In this document: positions 44,913 through 54,661 of the stretch, piece by piece
Layout: each line of letters opens with the position of its first letter
Numbering within the stretch: the first letter of the stretch is position 1
Origin: JAFGUB01 sp050305515
Lineage (GTDB): Bacteria; Campylobacterota; Campylobacteria; Campylobacterales; Sulfurimonadaceae
DNA: 64,000 nucleotides
NCBI GenBank assembly: GCA_050305515.1
Contig: JBNLFL010000034.1
Coordinates: 1-64,000, forward strand
Direction: 5' to 3'
Made by a program: the position numbers and the translations under genes
Notes under the pieces: generated by a model
What the model was told of the DNA's origin: nothing
What the model saw: the letters and a program-made list of their open reading frames with translations, nothing else
The model's database searches: none

Positions 44913-46142
44913 ATGACCAATCTGCACCAGATTATTTATGCACTTTCCGATGCGCTTGACCTTGTCGGCGTGGATGATGTCAATCACGGAAAACGTGTTG
45001 CGTATATGGCATTGGAGTGTGCCAGAGAGCTGGGTCTGCGTCAAAGTGACCACGTGGTGCTTTTTCATGCGTCACTCCTGCACGATTGCGGTGTCTCTTC
45101 ATCACGTATTCATGACAAGCTGGTCTTTACACTCGACTGGGAAGGTGCGGAAGATCACTGTATCCGTGGCTATCAGCTGCTGAATATTTCACCGAAACTG
45201 CGCCATCTCAGCAGCATCATTCTTTACCACCATACCCATTACAATACACTTCAGCAGCTCAACGTCAACCGTGAAACCGCGATGCTTGCCAATCTGATTT
45301 TTTTGGTAGACCGCGTTGACGCACTGTGTGCGCAGAAGGCGCAAAGCCATCCTGAAGCATCAAAACTTGCTATCGCCCATCAGATACAAAACGATGTCGT
45401 CGAGCTCTCCGGAACCTTTTTTGATCCCGATCTGGTCAATGCCTTTCTCAAAGCATCCAAAAAAGAGATATTCTGGTTCAATCTCGACCCCGAAAACCTC
45501 CACCGTGCCCTTCATGCCTACATAAGAAGCCTTGAAAGTGATACGGTAGATCTGGGAGAACTCAAACAGATCGCTGAAATTTTTGCACTCTTCGTCGATG
45601 CCAAAAGTCCCTATACCGCAGACCATTCGCATGATGTCGCGGCACTCTCGCGCTTTATCGCCCAAAAGATGAACCTGCCGCCGGACGTCTGCAGCAAAAT
45701 CGAAATTGCGGGACTGCTGCATGATCTTGGAAAGTTGCGAATTCCCGATGAACTGCTCAATAAAATCGGGCCGCTGGAGGAGAACGAGTTCGACGTTATC
45801 AAAATCCACGCCTTCGAAACCCAGCAGATTCTTTCGCAGATTCACGGCATTGAAGACATTGCGCAATGGGCTGCGCAGCATCATGAAAAACTCAACGGCA
45901 CGGGCTATCCAGCAAAAACAGAGGGGAATGATCTGCCGCTGCCCTCACGCATTATTGCCGTAGCGGACATTTTTCAGGCACTTGCCCAGAAACGTCCCTA
46001 TCGCAAAAATCTCAAACCCCTTGAAATTCTGAAAATCATTAAAGAGAACGAGGCGCTTGGCGGTATCGATTCCGAGGTCATCCATATTGTTGAAGCACAT
46101 CTTCATGAGTGCTGGGAAATCTCTATCAGACACTCCATTTAA
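44913..46142 (+). CDS. tandem HD / HD-GYP domain protein
   Basis: 409 residues from the ATG at 44913 (AAGGAG upstream). The first HD-like domain (about 20-200) has L-L-H-D-C-G and Y-H-H-T-H-Y; the second (about 220-400) is an HD-GYP with H-D-L-G-K-L-R-I-P and H-H-E-K-L-N-G-T-G-Y-P. It has no sensor, receiver or membrane part. Likely a c-di-GMP phosphodiesterase or c-di-GMP binder. It ends directly before flgA, so a motility link is possible. Confidence 0.88.
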   Translation: MTNLHQIIYALSDALDLVGVDDVNHGKRVAYMALECARELGLRQSDHVVLFHASLLHDCGVSSSRIHDKLVFTLDWEGAEDHCIRGYQLLNISPKLRHLSSIILYHHTHYNTLQQLNVNRETAMLANLIFLVDRVDALCAQKAQSHPEASKLAIAHQIQNDVVELSGTFFDPDLVNAFLKASKKEIFWFNLDPENLHRALHAYIRSLESDTVDLGELKQIAEIFALFVDAKSPYTADHSHDVAALSRFIAQKMNLPPDVCSKIEIAGLLHDLGKLRIPDELLNKIGPLEENEFDVIKIHAFETQQILSQIHGIEDIAQWAAQHHEKLNGTGYPAKTEGNDLPLPSRIIAVADIFQALAQKRPYRKNLKPLEILKIIKENEALGGIDSEVIHIVEAHLHECWEISIRHSI

Positions 46143-47009
46143 ATGCGTTTTTTACTTTTTCTCCCGTTATCGTTCCAGATACTTTTTGCGACGCTGACGC
46201 TTCAGGAACACTACCGTTTCGAATCTCCAACCATCTGGAGTACCACGTTGTTCCCTTCGCTTGCCAAACACTTTGAGGTTCTTGAGATACCCGAGAAAAA
46301 AGTCCGTTACCGCATCAAGGCTTCGGAGCTTTGCGAGCGTTTCGAGCGCGAAGGCATTTCGGTTGAAAGCAATGCGACCGTTATCACTTTTGAACGCCAT
46401 TTTACCTTTGACATGACGCCCCTGAGCGATGCGCTACGCGCACACTTCAAACAGTACTATCCCGACATGAAGATTCAGGCTTTACATGTAAGCCCGCGCG
46501 CTTTCATGACCGGACTGCCGGAAACTTACGAAATTATCATTCCAAAAAAGGCGCATCAACGTGCCAAAGGAACTTTTTACATCAAGTCCCAGGATCAAAA
46601 ACGCTATTTTTTTGATTATGAACTCACGGCCCTGATTCCGACACTGACTGCGAAAACGACCATTGCCCGCAAAGATGCGCTCACCCTGTTTAACACCCAA
46701 CTGACCCGGAGCACCTTCAACAACTTCACGGTACCGCCGCTGGCACCCCTGACATCAAATACACAGTGGCGTGCCAAGATCCGTCTGGTGAGCGGGCGGC
46801 TCCTCACCGAGCGCGATGTCGAACCCATCCCTCTGGTCAAACGCGATACGCCGGTGGTAGCCGTTTTAAAATCCGCTTCCATGATCATCGAACTCTCGGT
46901 CACGGCGGAAGATGACGGAGGGTTATATGATATGATTACGGTCAAAAAAAGCGACGGCGAAACGCTGCGAGCCAAAGTCGTCGGTGCCAACAGGGTGGAA
47001 ATTCAGTGA
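46143..47009 (+). CDS. flgA: flagellar P-ring assembly chaperone FlgA
   Basis: 288 residues with signal peptide (1-16). The C-terminal third is the SAF/FlgA domain (K-T-T-I-A-R-K-D-A-L-T, then R-A-K-I-R-L-V-S-G-R-L-L-T and the final A-E-D-D-G-G-L-Y-D-M-I-T-V-K). It acts in the periplasm to assemble FlgI into the P-ring. It overlaps ubiX by 4 bases, an order common in Campylobacterota. One TTACATGTAA copy inside (46482). Confidence 0.88.
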   Translation: MRFLLFLPLSFQILFATLTLQEHYRFESPTIWSTTLFPSLAKHFEVLEIPEKKVRYRIKASELCERFEREGISVESNATVITFERHFTFDMTPLSDALRAHFKQYYPDMKIQALHVSPRAFMTGLPETYEIIIPKKAHQRAKGTFYIKSQDQKRYFFDYELTALIPTLTAKTTIARKDALTLFNTQLTRSTFNNFTVPPLAPLTSNTQWRAKIRLVSGRLLTERDVEPIPLVKRDTPVVAVLKSASMIIELSVTAEDDGGLYDMITVKKSDGETLRAKVVGANRVEIQ

Positions 47010-47524
47010 GAGTTGTCGTTGCCATTAGCGGATCCAGCGGTGCCGAGCTTGGTCTCAAACTGCTTGAACTGCTCCCTGAATCGTGTGAAAAGCATCTCAT
47101 TGTCTCCGAACACGCCAATGTAGTGCTTGAGAAGGAATCGGGTGTTGTCTTGCATGAAAATCATGAAATCTGGGCGTCCGTCGCTTCGGGATCTTTCAAG
47201 TGTGACATCATGATGATCGTTCCCTGCAGTATGAACACGCTGGCAAAGATTGCCTGCGGTATCGCGGACAACCTCATCACCCGCAGTGCCGGTGTCATGA
47301 TAAAAGAGCGGCGTACCCTGCTGCTGGCCCCGCGTGAAATGCCCTTTTCCGCCATTGCACTCGAAAACATGCTCAAGCTCTCCAACCTCGGTGTCATTAT
47401 TGCGCCGCCGGTGCTTGCCTACTATTCACAACAGCAGGATCTTGAGAGCATGGAACGTTTCATGATCGGCAAATGGCTTGATCTCGTCGGTATCGACAAC
47501 GACCTTTATGAGCGATGGAGTTAA
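47006..47524 (+). CDS. ubiX: UbiX-type flavin prenyltransferase
   Basis: 172 residues from a GTG overlapping the flgA stop. I-S-G-S-S-G-A (FMN loop), V-P-C-S-M-N-T-L-A-K-I-A-C-G-I-A-D-N-L and R-E-M-P-F-S are UbiX signatures. It attaches a dimethylallyl group to FMN to make the prenyl-FMN cofactor of UbiD decarboxylases. Confidence 0.93.
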   Translation: MRVVVAISGSSGAELGLKLLELLPESCEKHLIVSEHANVVLEKESGVVLHENHEIWASVASGSFKCDIMMIVPCSMNTLAKIACGIADNLITRSAGVMIKERRTLLLAPREMPFSAIALENMLKLSNLGVIIAPPVLAYYSQQQDLESMERFMIGKWLDLVGIDNDLYERWS

Positions 47525-47525
47525 C

Positions 47526-48020
47526 ATGGAGAAGAAAATTGCCCTCTACCCGGGAACTTTTGATCCGATTACCAACGGCCATTACGACATTGTCAAACGT
47601 GCTTTGAATCTTGTTGACGAAGTGGTGCTTGCCGTTGCGGAAAACAGTGACAAAAAGCCGATGTATTCGCTTGAACAGCGCGTCGAGATGAGTGCACTGG
47701 CAACACAGGAGCTCCAAAGAGTGCGTGTCATAGGCTTTGACAATCTGACGGTCGATCTGGCCAAAAGCGTGGGGGCGAGCATCATCATCCGCGGTTTGCG
47801 CGCGGTGAGCGACTTTGAATACGAACTGCAACTGGGCTATCTGAATAACTCGCTCGATCCAGCGATTGAAACGGTCTATCTGATGCCTTCGCTCAAACAT
47901 GCGTTTATCAGCTCCTCGATTGTCCGCAACCTGATCCGCTACAACGGCAAAACCGACCACCTTCTTCCCGCACAGGTTGAATCCATGATCCGGAGTCTCA
48001 ATACATGTACATTGCCATAG
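47526..48020 (+). CDS. coaD: phosphopantetheine adenylyltransferase
   Basis: 164 residues, start 1 base after the ubiX stop. Y-P-G-T-F-D-P-I-T-N-G-H (nucleotidyltransferase T/HxGH motif), I-I-R-G-L-R-A-V-S-D-F-E-Y-E and I-S-S-S-I-V-R are diagnostic. It converts 4'-phosphopantetheine and ATP to dephospho-CoA. It overlaps tmk by 16 bases. Confidence 0.95.
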   Translation: MEKKIALYPGTFDPITNGHYDIVKRALNLVDEVVLAVAENSDKKPMYSLEQRVEMSALATQELQRVRVIGFDNLTVDLAKSVGASIIIRGLRAVSDFEYELQLGYLNNSLDPAIETVYLMPSLKHAFISSSIVRNLIRYNGKTDHLLPAQVESMIRSLNTCTLP

Positions 48021-48586
48021 AGGGAATTGACACCGCCGGCAAAAGTACTCAAATTGCCCTCGCAGGCAGCGTTTTTGCCGATGCGCTCATTACCAAGGAA
48101 CCCGGAGGAACGCCTTCCGGGGAAGTGATCCGCTCCATCGTTCTTGAAGGCGGACTTCACAGCGCCAAAGCGGAGTTTCTGCTTTTTCTTGCCGATCGTG
48201 CCGAACATATGCAGACCCGTATCAAACCGAACCTTCACCGCATGATCATTTCAGACCGTTCTCTGGTTTCCGGCATCGCCTATGCACTGGTCAAAGAGGA
48301 GATCGACCTTGAAACCATACTGGCGTACAACCGTTTTGCGACGGAGGGTATTGTTCCCGATACGGTTTTCCTTTTGAAACTCACACCTGAAGCGCTCCAC
48401 TACCGCCTTTCCCAAAAAGCGCTTGATGGCATTGAAGCCCGGGGCGAAGCCTATCTGTTGCGTATTCAGGAAGCACTCGAAACGGCAGCGCGCGCACTCG
48501 AAACAGAACTCGTCATTCTTGACGCCACCGCAGCTCCCGATGTCATATCTGAAACGATAATCAACCACATCAAAAGCCGTTTATAA
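48005..48586 (+). CDS. tmk: thymidylate kinase
   Basis: 193 residues. P-loop G-I-D-T-A-G-K-S-T at 7-15, D-R-S/L-V-S-G motif (ISDRSLVSG) and the K-E-P-G-G-T-P segment. Phosphorylates dTMP to dTDP. The start codon lies within the coaD 3' end, giving translational coupling. Confidence 0.94.
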   Translation: MYIAIEGIDTAGKSTQIALAGSVFADALITKEPGGTPSGEVIRSIVLEGGLHSAKAEFLLFLADRAEHMQTRIKPNLHRMIISDRSLVSGIAYALVKEEIDLETILAYNRFATEGIVPDTVFLLKLTPEALHYRLSQKALDGIEARGEAYLLRIQEALETAARALETELVILDATAAPDVISETIINHIKSRL

Positions 48587-48598
48587 GTCGTTCTTCCC

Positions 48599-48604
48599 TA
48601 TAAT
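48599..48604 (+). promoter_or_regulatory. -10 box for the FapA-like gene
   Basis: Exact TATAAT 34 bases before the start codon, in a short gap after tmk. Confidence 0.45.
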
Positions 48605-48637
48605 TGAACTCTTTTCCTAACCGGAGTACGCGCAGCT

Positions 48638-50449
48638 ATGAGTTCATTCACACCCATCACAAAAACCACCTTCAATGTGATGCAGCTTGTGACACAGATT
48701 GCCGCCGAACGTCACCTCAAACCCGAAATGATCGACTTCGACCTACTTGCCTTTCAGACCTTTTTCAAGACGCCAAAACATCCCGAATGGACACCGCTTG
48801 AAGGAACACTTGAACAGAACTTCGACGAGAAACTGATCCGATCCGAACTCCTTCAGCTGCATCAGGAGTATGAAATACGCCTGCGTCCATATGTCAGAAT
48901 GAACGCAGCTATGCAGCTTACGCTCTCCATTGCCGCCAATAAATCCAAAAGCAAAGTTGTGGCCCAGATCAGAAGCGGTTCCATGCTTCCCTGCGCTTCA
49001 GATGCACACGAACAGATCAAAAGTGAAATCTACAAACGCAAGCTTCGCGCCGGTTTGATGATCGGCATCTTTGAAAACGATCTCGATGACGGCATCGCGA
49101 CACTGATTCACACTTCGCCGTGTGAGACACCCCTTGCTGAAGATGTCCGCATCACCATCGGAGAAGCGCCCGGCCCGATTATGCCGGTTCATGACAGCAT
49201 CATCTACCACTATGACAAGAATGAAAAAAAGGACAATCAGCTCCTTAACGCGGTAGATGAAGGCGAACTGATCGTCGAGTATATCAAACCGAGACGGGGC
49301 CGTAACGGCCGCAGTTGCGATGGAAAAGCCGTTGAAGTCCCTGAGCCGAAAATCAAACATGCCGGTTATATCCAGTGCGATTCTACGGTACTGAGGCGCG
49401 AAAACGATGCCGGCATCACCTACTTTGCAAAAACCGCGGGGTATGTCAAAAATGAACGCGGGCTGATCTCGATCTCCAAGGAGCTCGCGCTTCAATCCGC
49501 CTCTTTCAAAGGCACGGGTTCCATTGAGACCGGAAAAGAGAAAGAGATCGTCGTTACCATTGCCCATAAGAACAGCAGTGAAGATGCTGTTGGAAGCGGT
49601 GTTAACATTGAAGTCAAGGAACTCAATGTCGAGGGCACGGTGGGCTCCAACGCGAGAGTACGTGCCGATGCCATCAGTGTCGGGGAGCAGACCCACCGAA
49701 AATCCGAACTCGAAGCGGTCGAACATGCCAATGTCAAACTGCATCGCGGACGCCTGAAGGCCAAAACCGCGACAATCGATGTTTTAGAAACCGGCAGCGT
49801 CATTGCCGAAGAGGTACATGTAAAAAAGATGCTCGGCGGCGAGATCATCGCCCACCGGGTGAGTGTTGACGAACTGATCTCCAACGCCACGATCACGGCG
49901 CTCGAGTCCATAAAAATATTAAACATCTTCGGAACCAACAACCATCTCATCATCGATGCCAAGAAAATAGAGGGGTATCAGCAGAAGATCGATACGCTTG
50001 TTGCGGATATCAAAAACAGGAAAAAAAACCTTACCGAAAAAGAGCTTGAGTACAGTAACCGCCATTCCGCGCATCTTGCATTGGCGCCGCGTATCAAAAC
50101 CTTCCAGAAAAAAGTGCTTGCCGCCACCCAATCGGGCACGGCACCCATGAAAGCCGATGTGATCCGCATTAAACAGTACAAACAAAACAGTGAGCTGCTC
50201 AAAGCGGAAGCCGAACGTATCGCAACCGCCGCTCAGGAACTCGCCGCTCAGGAACATTTCCTTGAAAAACTTTATGATGCCGATCTGCATGCCAGTATTG
50301 AACATGCCGGAAGCTACGATGGTCAGAGCAAGGTTACCTTTGTCGATACCAAAAGCTCCGTTCCCTACACGGTGAGCCCTTCAGGCAGAGCACGCAAAAT
50401 TATTTTGGAACAATCCGGTAACCAGAAAAAGATCGCGTATGAAAATTGA
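48638..50449 (+). CDS. FapA-family (DUF342) polymerisation-like protein
   Basis: 603 residues. The N-terminal region (1-180) is specific to this group. The middle (about 185-440) is the DUF342/FapA core, with repeated short beta units typical of its right-handed helix (VEGTVGSNARVRADAISVG, ETGSVIAEEVHV, GGEIIAHRVSV). A coiled coil (about 445-560) and a beta tail follow. FapA proteins in Gram-negatives are linked to cell polarity, motility or stress, but the function here is open. One single-mismatch copy of the palindrome lies at 49814. Confidence 0.8.
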   Translation: MSSFTPITKTTFNVMQLVTQIAAERHLKPEMIDFDLLAFQTFFKTPKHPEWTPLEGTLEQNFDEKLIRSELLQLHQEYEIRLRPYVRMNAAMQLTLSIAANKSKSKVVAQIRSGSMLPCASDAHEQIKSEIYKRKLRAGLMIGIFENDLDDGIATLIHTSPCETPLAEDVRITIGEAPGPIMPVHDSIIYHYDKNEKKDNQLLNAVDEGELIVEYIKPRRGRNGRSCDGKAVEVPEPKIKHAGYIQCDSTVLRRENDAGITYFAKTAGYVKNERGLISISKELALQSASFKGTGSIETGKEKEIVVTIAHKNSSEDAVGSGVNIEVKELNVEGTVGSNARVRADAISVGEQTHRKSELEAVEHANVKLHRGRLKAKTATIDVLETGSVIAEEVHVKKMLGGEIIAHRVSVDELISNATITALESIKILNIFGTNNHLIIDAKKIEGYQQKIDTLVADIKNRKKNLTEKELEYSNRHSAHLALAPRIKTFQKKVLAATQSGTAPMKADVIRIKQYKQNSELLKAEAERIATAAQELAAQEHFLEKLYDADLHASIEHAGSYDGQSKVTFVDTKSSVPYTVSPSGRARKIILEQSGNQKKIAYEN

Positions 50450-50461
50450 GTCTACGACTGC

Positions 50462-50467
50462 TATAAT
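50462..50467 (+). promoter_or_regulatory. -10 box for hisS
   Basis: Exact TATAAT 30 bases before the TTG start of hisS. Confidence 0.5.
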
Positions 50468-50491
50468 TTGCGCTTTCAAAAAGGAGAGATA

Positions 50492-51697
50492 TTGATCCGA
50501 TCACTACGGGGTATGAACGACATTCTTTCAGATGCCCGCTTTGAGTATTTCATCCAGACTGCAACCGCTGTAGCGCAACGCTACGGTTTTGAATACATCG
50601 AGACGCCGCTGCTCGAAGAGACAGCGCTTTTCAAGCGTTCCGTCGGCGAATCGAGCGACATCGTCGGTAAAGAGATGTACCAGTTCATTGACAAGGGCGG
50701 AAATGACGTCTGTCTGCGTCCCGAAGGTACGGCCGGTGTGGTTCGCGCGTTTGTTCAGAACAAGCTCGACCGCAAGGGCGGCATTCACCGTTTTTACTAC
50801 CACGGTCCGATGTTCCGCTATGAACGCCCCCAGAAAGGGCGTCTGCGCGAGTTTCATCAATTCGGCATCGAGAGTTTCGGCATTGCCTCCGTCTACGAAG
50901 ACGCATCGATGATTTTTATGATCGCCGATATTTTCAAAGCGCTCGGAATCGGTTATTCGCTGAAGCTCAATTCACTGGGCGACAAACACTGCATGCCGCA
51001 GTACCGCAACATACTGGTGCGTTTTCTCGACGATCATGAAAATGAGATCTGCGAAGACTGCCAGCGCCGCAAGGGAACAAACCCTATCCGTGTGCTTGAC
51101 TGCAAAAATGAAGCGTGCCAGCATCTCTACGCCAAAGCGCCCAAGCTCTTCGATCATCTCTGCGGCGAATGCCGGAGCGATTTTGACAAGCTCTGTGTAC
51201 TGCTGAAACAGCACGATATCGCCTATGAGATCGATACCCATCTGGTACGCGGCCTTGACTACTACTCCAAAACGGCTTTTGAATTCGTGAGCAACGAAAT
51301 CGGAGCGCAAAGCGCCATTGCAGGCGGCGGACGCTATGACCGGCTGGTCGCGTTTCTCGATGGAAAAGCCACGCCCGCGGTCGGTTTTGCCATTGGCATC
51401 GAGCGGCTGCTCGACCTGATTGTGATGCCCGAAACCACACGTGAAGGGTATTACTTTGGTGCTATGGATGCGAGTGCCCTTGAAACGCTCATGCAGCTGG
51501 GGCAGAAAAAGCGAGAGAATCACCGCGTCGTCATCGAATACGATGCCAAAAGTCTCAAGGCGCATCTCAAGGGTGCCGACCGCGTCAACGCACGCTACTG
51601 TGCCGTCATCGGAGCCAATGAGCTGGCCGAGAAAAAAATATGGGTCAAAGATCTGCTTGAAAGTAGCGAAGAGAGTATTGCATTTGACGCACTTTAA
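50492..51697 (+). CDS. hisS: histidine-tRNA ligase
   Basis: 401 residues from a TTG with AAGGAG 6 bases upstream, which gives the family N-terminus I-R-S-L-R-G-M-N-D. Class II motifs: L-R-P-E-G-T-A-G-V-V-R (motif 2), L-V-R-G-L-D-Y-Y (histidine loop A) and G-G-G-R-Y-D-R-L (loop B). A Cys cluster (C-E-D-C, C-K-N-E-A-C, C-G-E-C, residues about 190-235) may bind zinc. Charges tRNA-His. Confidence 0.95.
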   Translation: MIRSLRGMNDILSDARFEYFIQTATAVAQRYGFEYIETPLLEETALFKRSVGESSDIVGKEMYQFIDKGGNDVCLRPEGTAGVVRAFVQNKLDRKGGIHRFYYHGPMFRYERPQKGRLREFHQFGIESFGIASVYEDASMIFMIADIFKALGIGYSLKLNSLGDKHCMPQYRNILVRFLDDHENEICEDCQRRKGTNPIRVLDCKNEACQHLYAKAPKLFDHLCGECRSDFDKLCVLLKQHDIAYEIDTHLVRGLDYYSKTAFEFVSNEIGAQSAIAGGGRYDRLVAFLDGKATPAVGFAIGIERLLDLIVMPETTREGYYFGAMDASALETLMQLGQKKRENHRVVIEYDAKSLKAHLKGADRVNARYCAVIGANELAEKKIWVKDLLESSEESIAFDAL

Positions 51698-51717
51698 CTT
51701 CACAGCGAGGGCTTAGC

Positions 51718-53544
51718 ATGTACGGAATAGAAATCTGGAGTGACGACAACTTTTTTATTGATGGCGGCCTCGTCAAAGTCAATCATCTTTCAAAGCCCTC
51801 GCTTCTGGAGATTACCGAAGCGATTCGCAAAGAGGGAATCCGCGGACCGCTGGTGCTCCGTTTTCCGCATCTGATTCACCGTCAGATTGACAAACTCTAC
51901 GGTCACTTCGGCCGGGCCATCAAAGAAAACAACTATAAAGGCGGTTTTCAGGCCGTTTTCCCTCTTAAAGTGAACCAGTATGCCAACGTCATCGAATCGA
52001 TGGTCGCGTACGGAGAGAGTCACGGTTACGGCCTTGAAGCCGGTTCCAAGGCGGAACTGGTACTGGCCATGTCCCATACCAAGATCGGATCTCCCATCAC
52101 CGTCAACGGTTTTAAAGACAAGGAGATGATCGAACTGGGCTTCATGGCGGCACAGATGGGGCACAACATCACCATCACCATCGAAGGGCTCGGCGAGCTT
52201 GAATGGATCATCGAAGTCTCACAGGAGTGCGGCCTCAAAGTTCCCAATATCGGCCTGCGTCTTCGTCTGCACAGTACCGGCGGCGGTGCCTGGGCCAAAA
52301 GCGGCGGCATGGATGCCAAATTCGGCCTCACGGCTACCGAGATTCTCGAAGCCGTCGAACTGCTTGAAGAGAACAACCTGCTCCAGCAGCTCAAGATGAT
52401 CCACTTCCATATCGGCTCGCAGATGGAAGAGATCGCACCGCTGAAAAAAGCGCTTCGTGAAGCGGGCAACCTCTATGCGGAGCTCAAAAAGTTCGGAGCG
52501 GACGCACTCGGAGCCATCAACATCGGCGGCGGTCTGGCCATCGAATATGCTCAGCACTCCGCGCAGCGCATCTGCAACTACTCGCTGGCCGAATTTGCCA
52601 ATGACGTCGTCTTTCTCATCGGCGACATTATGGATGCCAAGCGGGTCGAGCATCCGGACATTTTCACTGAATCGGGCCGCTTCATTGTCGCACAGCATGC
52701 CGTGCTGATCACGCCGGTTCTCGAACTCTTTTCACAGGACTATCAGGAACAGCATCTGCGTCTTAAAGAGGTCAACCCGCCGCTGGTTGAAGAGCTGCTT
52801 GAGCTTTATGAACTGATTAACGAAAAGAACTTCATCGAGTACATGCACGACGGACTTGATCACCTCGAATCGCTCTTTACCCTTTTCGATCTGGGTTATA
52901 TTGATCTTGAAGACCGCTCCAACGCGGAGATTTTGACCCACCTGATTATTAAAAAAGCGCTGCAGTACTCTATGCTCACACCGACGCTGGAGCTGAAAAA
53001 GCTGCAGCAGCGCCATCAGGAGCGCTATCTGGTCAATAGCTCGTTTTTCCAGAGTATTCCCGACTACTGGGGTCTGAAACAGAAATTTCCGGTGATGCCG
53101 CTGCACTATCTGGGTTCCAATAAGGGCATTCGTCCGGCGAGCCTTTGGGACATCACCTGCGACAGCGACGGCGAAATCGGGTTCAATCCCGAAGCACCGC
53201 TCTTTCTGCACGATGTCGATCTGGACAACGAAGAGTACTTTCTCGCATTTTTCAATGTCGGCGCCTATCAGGAGACGCTGGGCATGCAGCACAACCTTTT
53301 CAGCCGTCCCAATGTCGCCACCGTCATCATCGATGAAACGGGCTATAAACTCACCCAGATGGAAGAGTCCGCAAACATCAAGCGGGTTATCGAATCCGTC
53401 GGTTATGACGGGGATGCAATTTTAAAACAACTTGAAGCCAAACTTGAAGCAAGCGCCTTTAGTGCACCGCAAGAAAAAAGTGATACACTACGCAAACTGA
53501 AGCTCACTATGGAGCAAAACAGTTATCTGCGAACTACGAATTAA
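51718..53544 (+). CDS. speA: biosynthetic arginine decarboxylase
   Basis: 608 residues. V-F-P-L-K-V-N-Q carries the PLP lysine; G-L-E-A-G-S-K-A-E-L, RLRLHSTGGGAWAKSGG and N-I-G-G-G-L are SpeA signatures of the fold-III decarboxylases. It makes agmatine from arginine, the first step of polyamine synthesis. It follows hisS by 20 bases and precedes cysE by 10. Confidence 0.95.
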   Translation: MYGIEIWSDDNFFIDGGLVKVNHLSKPSLLEITEAIRKEGIRGPLVLRFPHLIHRQIDKLYGHFGRAIKENNYKGGFQAVFPLKVNQYANVIESMVAYGESHGYGLEAGSKAELVLAMSHTKIGSPITVNGFKDKEMIELGFMAAQMGHNITITIEGLGELEWIIEVSQECGLKVPNIGLRLRLHSTGGGAWAKSGGMDAKFGLTATEILEAVELLEENNLLQQLKMIHFHIGSQMEEIAPLKKALREAGNLYAELKKFGADALGAINIGGGLAIEYAQHSAQRICNYSLAEFANDVVFLIGDIMDAKRVEHPDIFTESGRFIVAQHAVLITPVLELFSQDYQEQHLRLKEVNPPLVEELLELYELINEKNFIEYMHDGLDHLESLFTLFDLGYIDLEDRSNAEILTHLIIKKALQYSMLTPTLELKKLQQRHQERYLVNSSFFQSIPDYWGLKQKFPVMPLHYLGSNKGIRPASLWDITCDSDGEIGFNPEAPLFLHDVDLDNEEYFLAFFNVGAYQETLGMQHNLFSRPNVATVIIDETGYKLTQMEESANIKRVIESVGYDGDAILKQLEAKLEASAFSAPQEKSDTLRKLKLTMEQNSYLRTTN

Positions 53545-53554
53545 AGGGTAGTCA

Positions 53555-54259
53555 TTGGGGCTCTTTTCAGAGATTAAAGAAGATTTTGAAAACGTCTATC
53601 GCAACGATCCTGCGATTCGCTCCCGCTTTGAGTTCATCTTCAACTATCCCGGTGTCTGGGCCATTGCATGGTACCGTGTATCACACCGTCTCTACCGCAA
53701 CGGCTGGCGACGGCTGGCGCGTATGATCATGGGATTCAACCAGATGTTCACCGCCATCGACATCCATCCCGGTGCCCGGATCGGGCGTCGTGTCTTCATT
53801 GACCACGGTGTCGGCGTCGTCATCGGTGAAACCTGTATCATTGAAGATGATGTTCTCATTTATCAGGGTGTCACCCTCGGCGGTGTCAGTCTTGAGCGCA
53901 ACGTGAAGCGCCATCCTACCGTTCGCCGCGGCGCGGTTATCGGGGGCGGTGCCAAGGTTCTCGGAAATATCGTGATCGGCGAAGATGCCAAGATCGGTGC
54001 CAACTCGGTCGTGGTCCGCGATGTACCCGACAACTCGACAGCTGTCGGGATTCCCGCACACGTTATTGAAAAAGGGCGCGACAAAGATCCGCACAGCCAT
54101 AACAAGCTGCCTGACATCAACAAAGAGCTGTTTGAGTATATGATGAAACGGGTCGCCGTGCTCGAACACATCATCCGTCAGGACAACAAAGAGGTGCTTG
54201 AGCGCGATCTTGAGCTCGAGAACATCTACGACTCCTTCATCAAGGCCATGAAAAATTAA
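53555..54259 (+). CDS. cysE: serine O-acetyltransferase
   Basis: 234 residues from a TTG. N-terminal helical part, then left-handed beta-helix hexapeptide repeats (I-H-P-G-A-R-I-G-R-R-V-F-I-D-H-G, IEDDVLIYQGVTLGG) with the catalytic Asp-His pair, and a C-terminal helix. It acetylates serine for cysteine synthesis. The TTG start is supported by AAAGGG upstream and lack of an ATG. Confidence 0.93.
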   Translation: MGLFSEIKEDFENVYRNDPAIRSRFEFIFNYPGVWAIAWYRVSHRLYRNGWRRLARMIMGFNQMFTAIDIHPGARIGRRVFIDHGVGVVIGETCIIEDDVLIYQGVTLGGVSLERNVKRHPTVRRGAVIGGGAKVLGNIVIGEDAKIGANSVVVRDVPDNSTAVGIPAHVIEKGRDKDPHSHNKLPDINKELFEYMMKRVAVLEHIIRQDNKEVLERDLELENIYDSFIKAMKN

Positions 54260-54626
54260 ACCGCTTTTTCGTCTCGCGTTTTTCTCGGCCCTTCTTGCCA
54301 TTACGACGTTAGCGTTTTTGCCGGATTATTCCGGACTTCCTTCCGTCGTTTCCGCAAGCGATATCATCAACCATTTCATCGCTTTTTTCACCCTTTTTCT
54401 GCTTTTTGAGCGGGCATTTCCCCGGCTTACATGTAAACGCCGTTTTATAATTCTGCTTCTCTATGCCGCCGGCATCGAGATCATCCAGTATTACCTGCCC
54501 ACGCGTGCCGCAGAAATCGGCGATGTCATTGTGGATACCCTCGGACTTGCCGTCGCACTGCTTCTTGTTCCGTATTTGAAAAATCGGCCGCTGCTACGCC
54601 GTGTCTACCATTCAGCAACCAATTAA
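54255..54626 (+). CDS. VanZ-like membrane protein, probable ATT start
   Basis: VanZ-like protein of up to 123 residues. If read from the TTG at 54318 it begins PDYSG and lacks its first helix. In the same frame upstream, the codons from 54255 read K-P-L-F-R-L-A-F-F-S-A-L-L-A-I-T-T-L-A-F-L-P, a textbook first VanZ helix joined to the family's SASDIINHFIAFF. No ATG, GTG or TTG exists there before the stop at 54249; the best start is ATT at 54255, 9 bases after AAGG and overlapping the cysE stop. Function unknown. One TTACATGTAA copy (54427). Confidence 0.65.
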   Translation: MKPLFRLAFFSALLAITTLAFLPDYSGLPSVVSASDIINHFIAFFTLFLLFERAFPRLTCKRRFIILLLYAAGIEIIQYYLPTRAAEIGDVIVDTLGLAVALLLVPYLKNRPLLRRVYHSATN

Positions 54627-54628
54627 GC

Positions 54629-54634
54629 TATAAT
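54629..54634 (+). promoter_or_regulatory. -10 box for aspartate aminotransferase gene
   Basis: Exact TATAAT 28 bases before the TTG start. Confidence 0.5.
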
Positions 54635-54661
54635 TTCGCCATCCATTCAAAGAGGTGTTTT

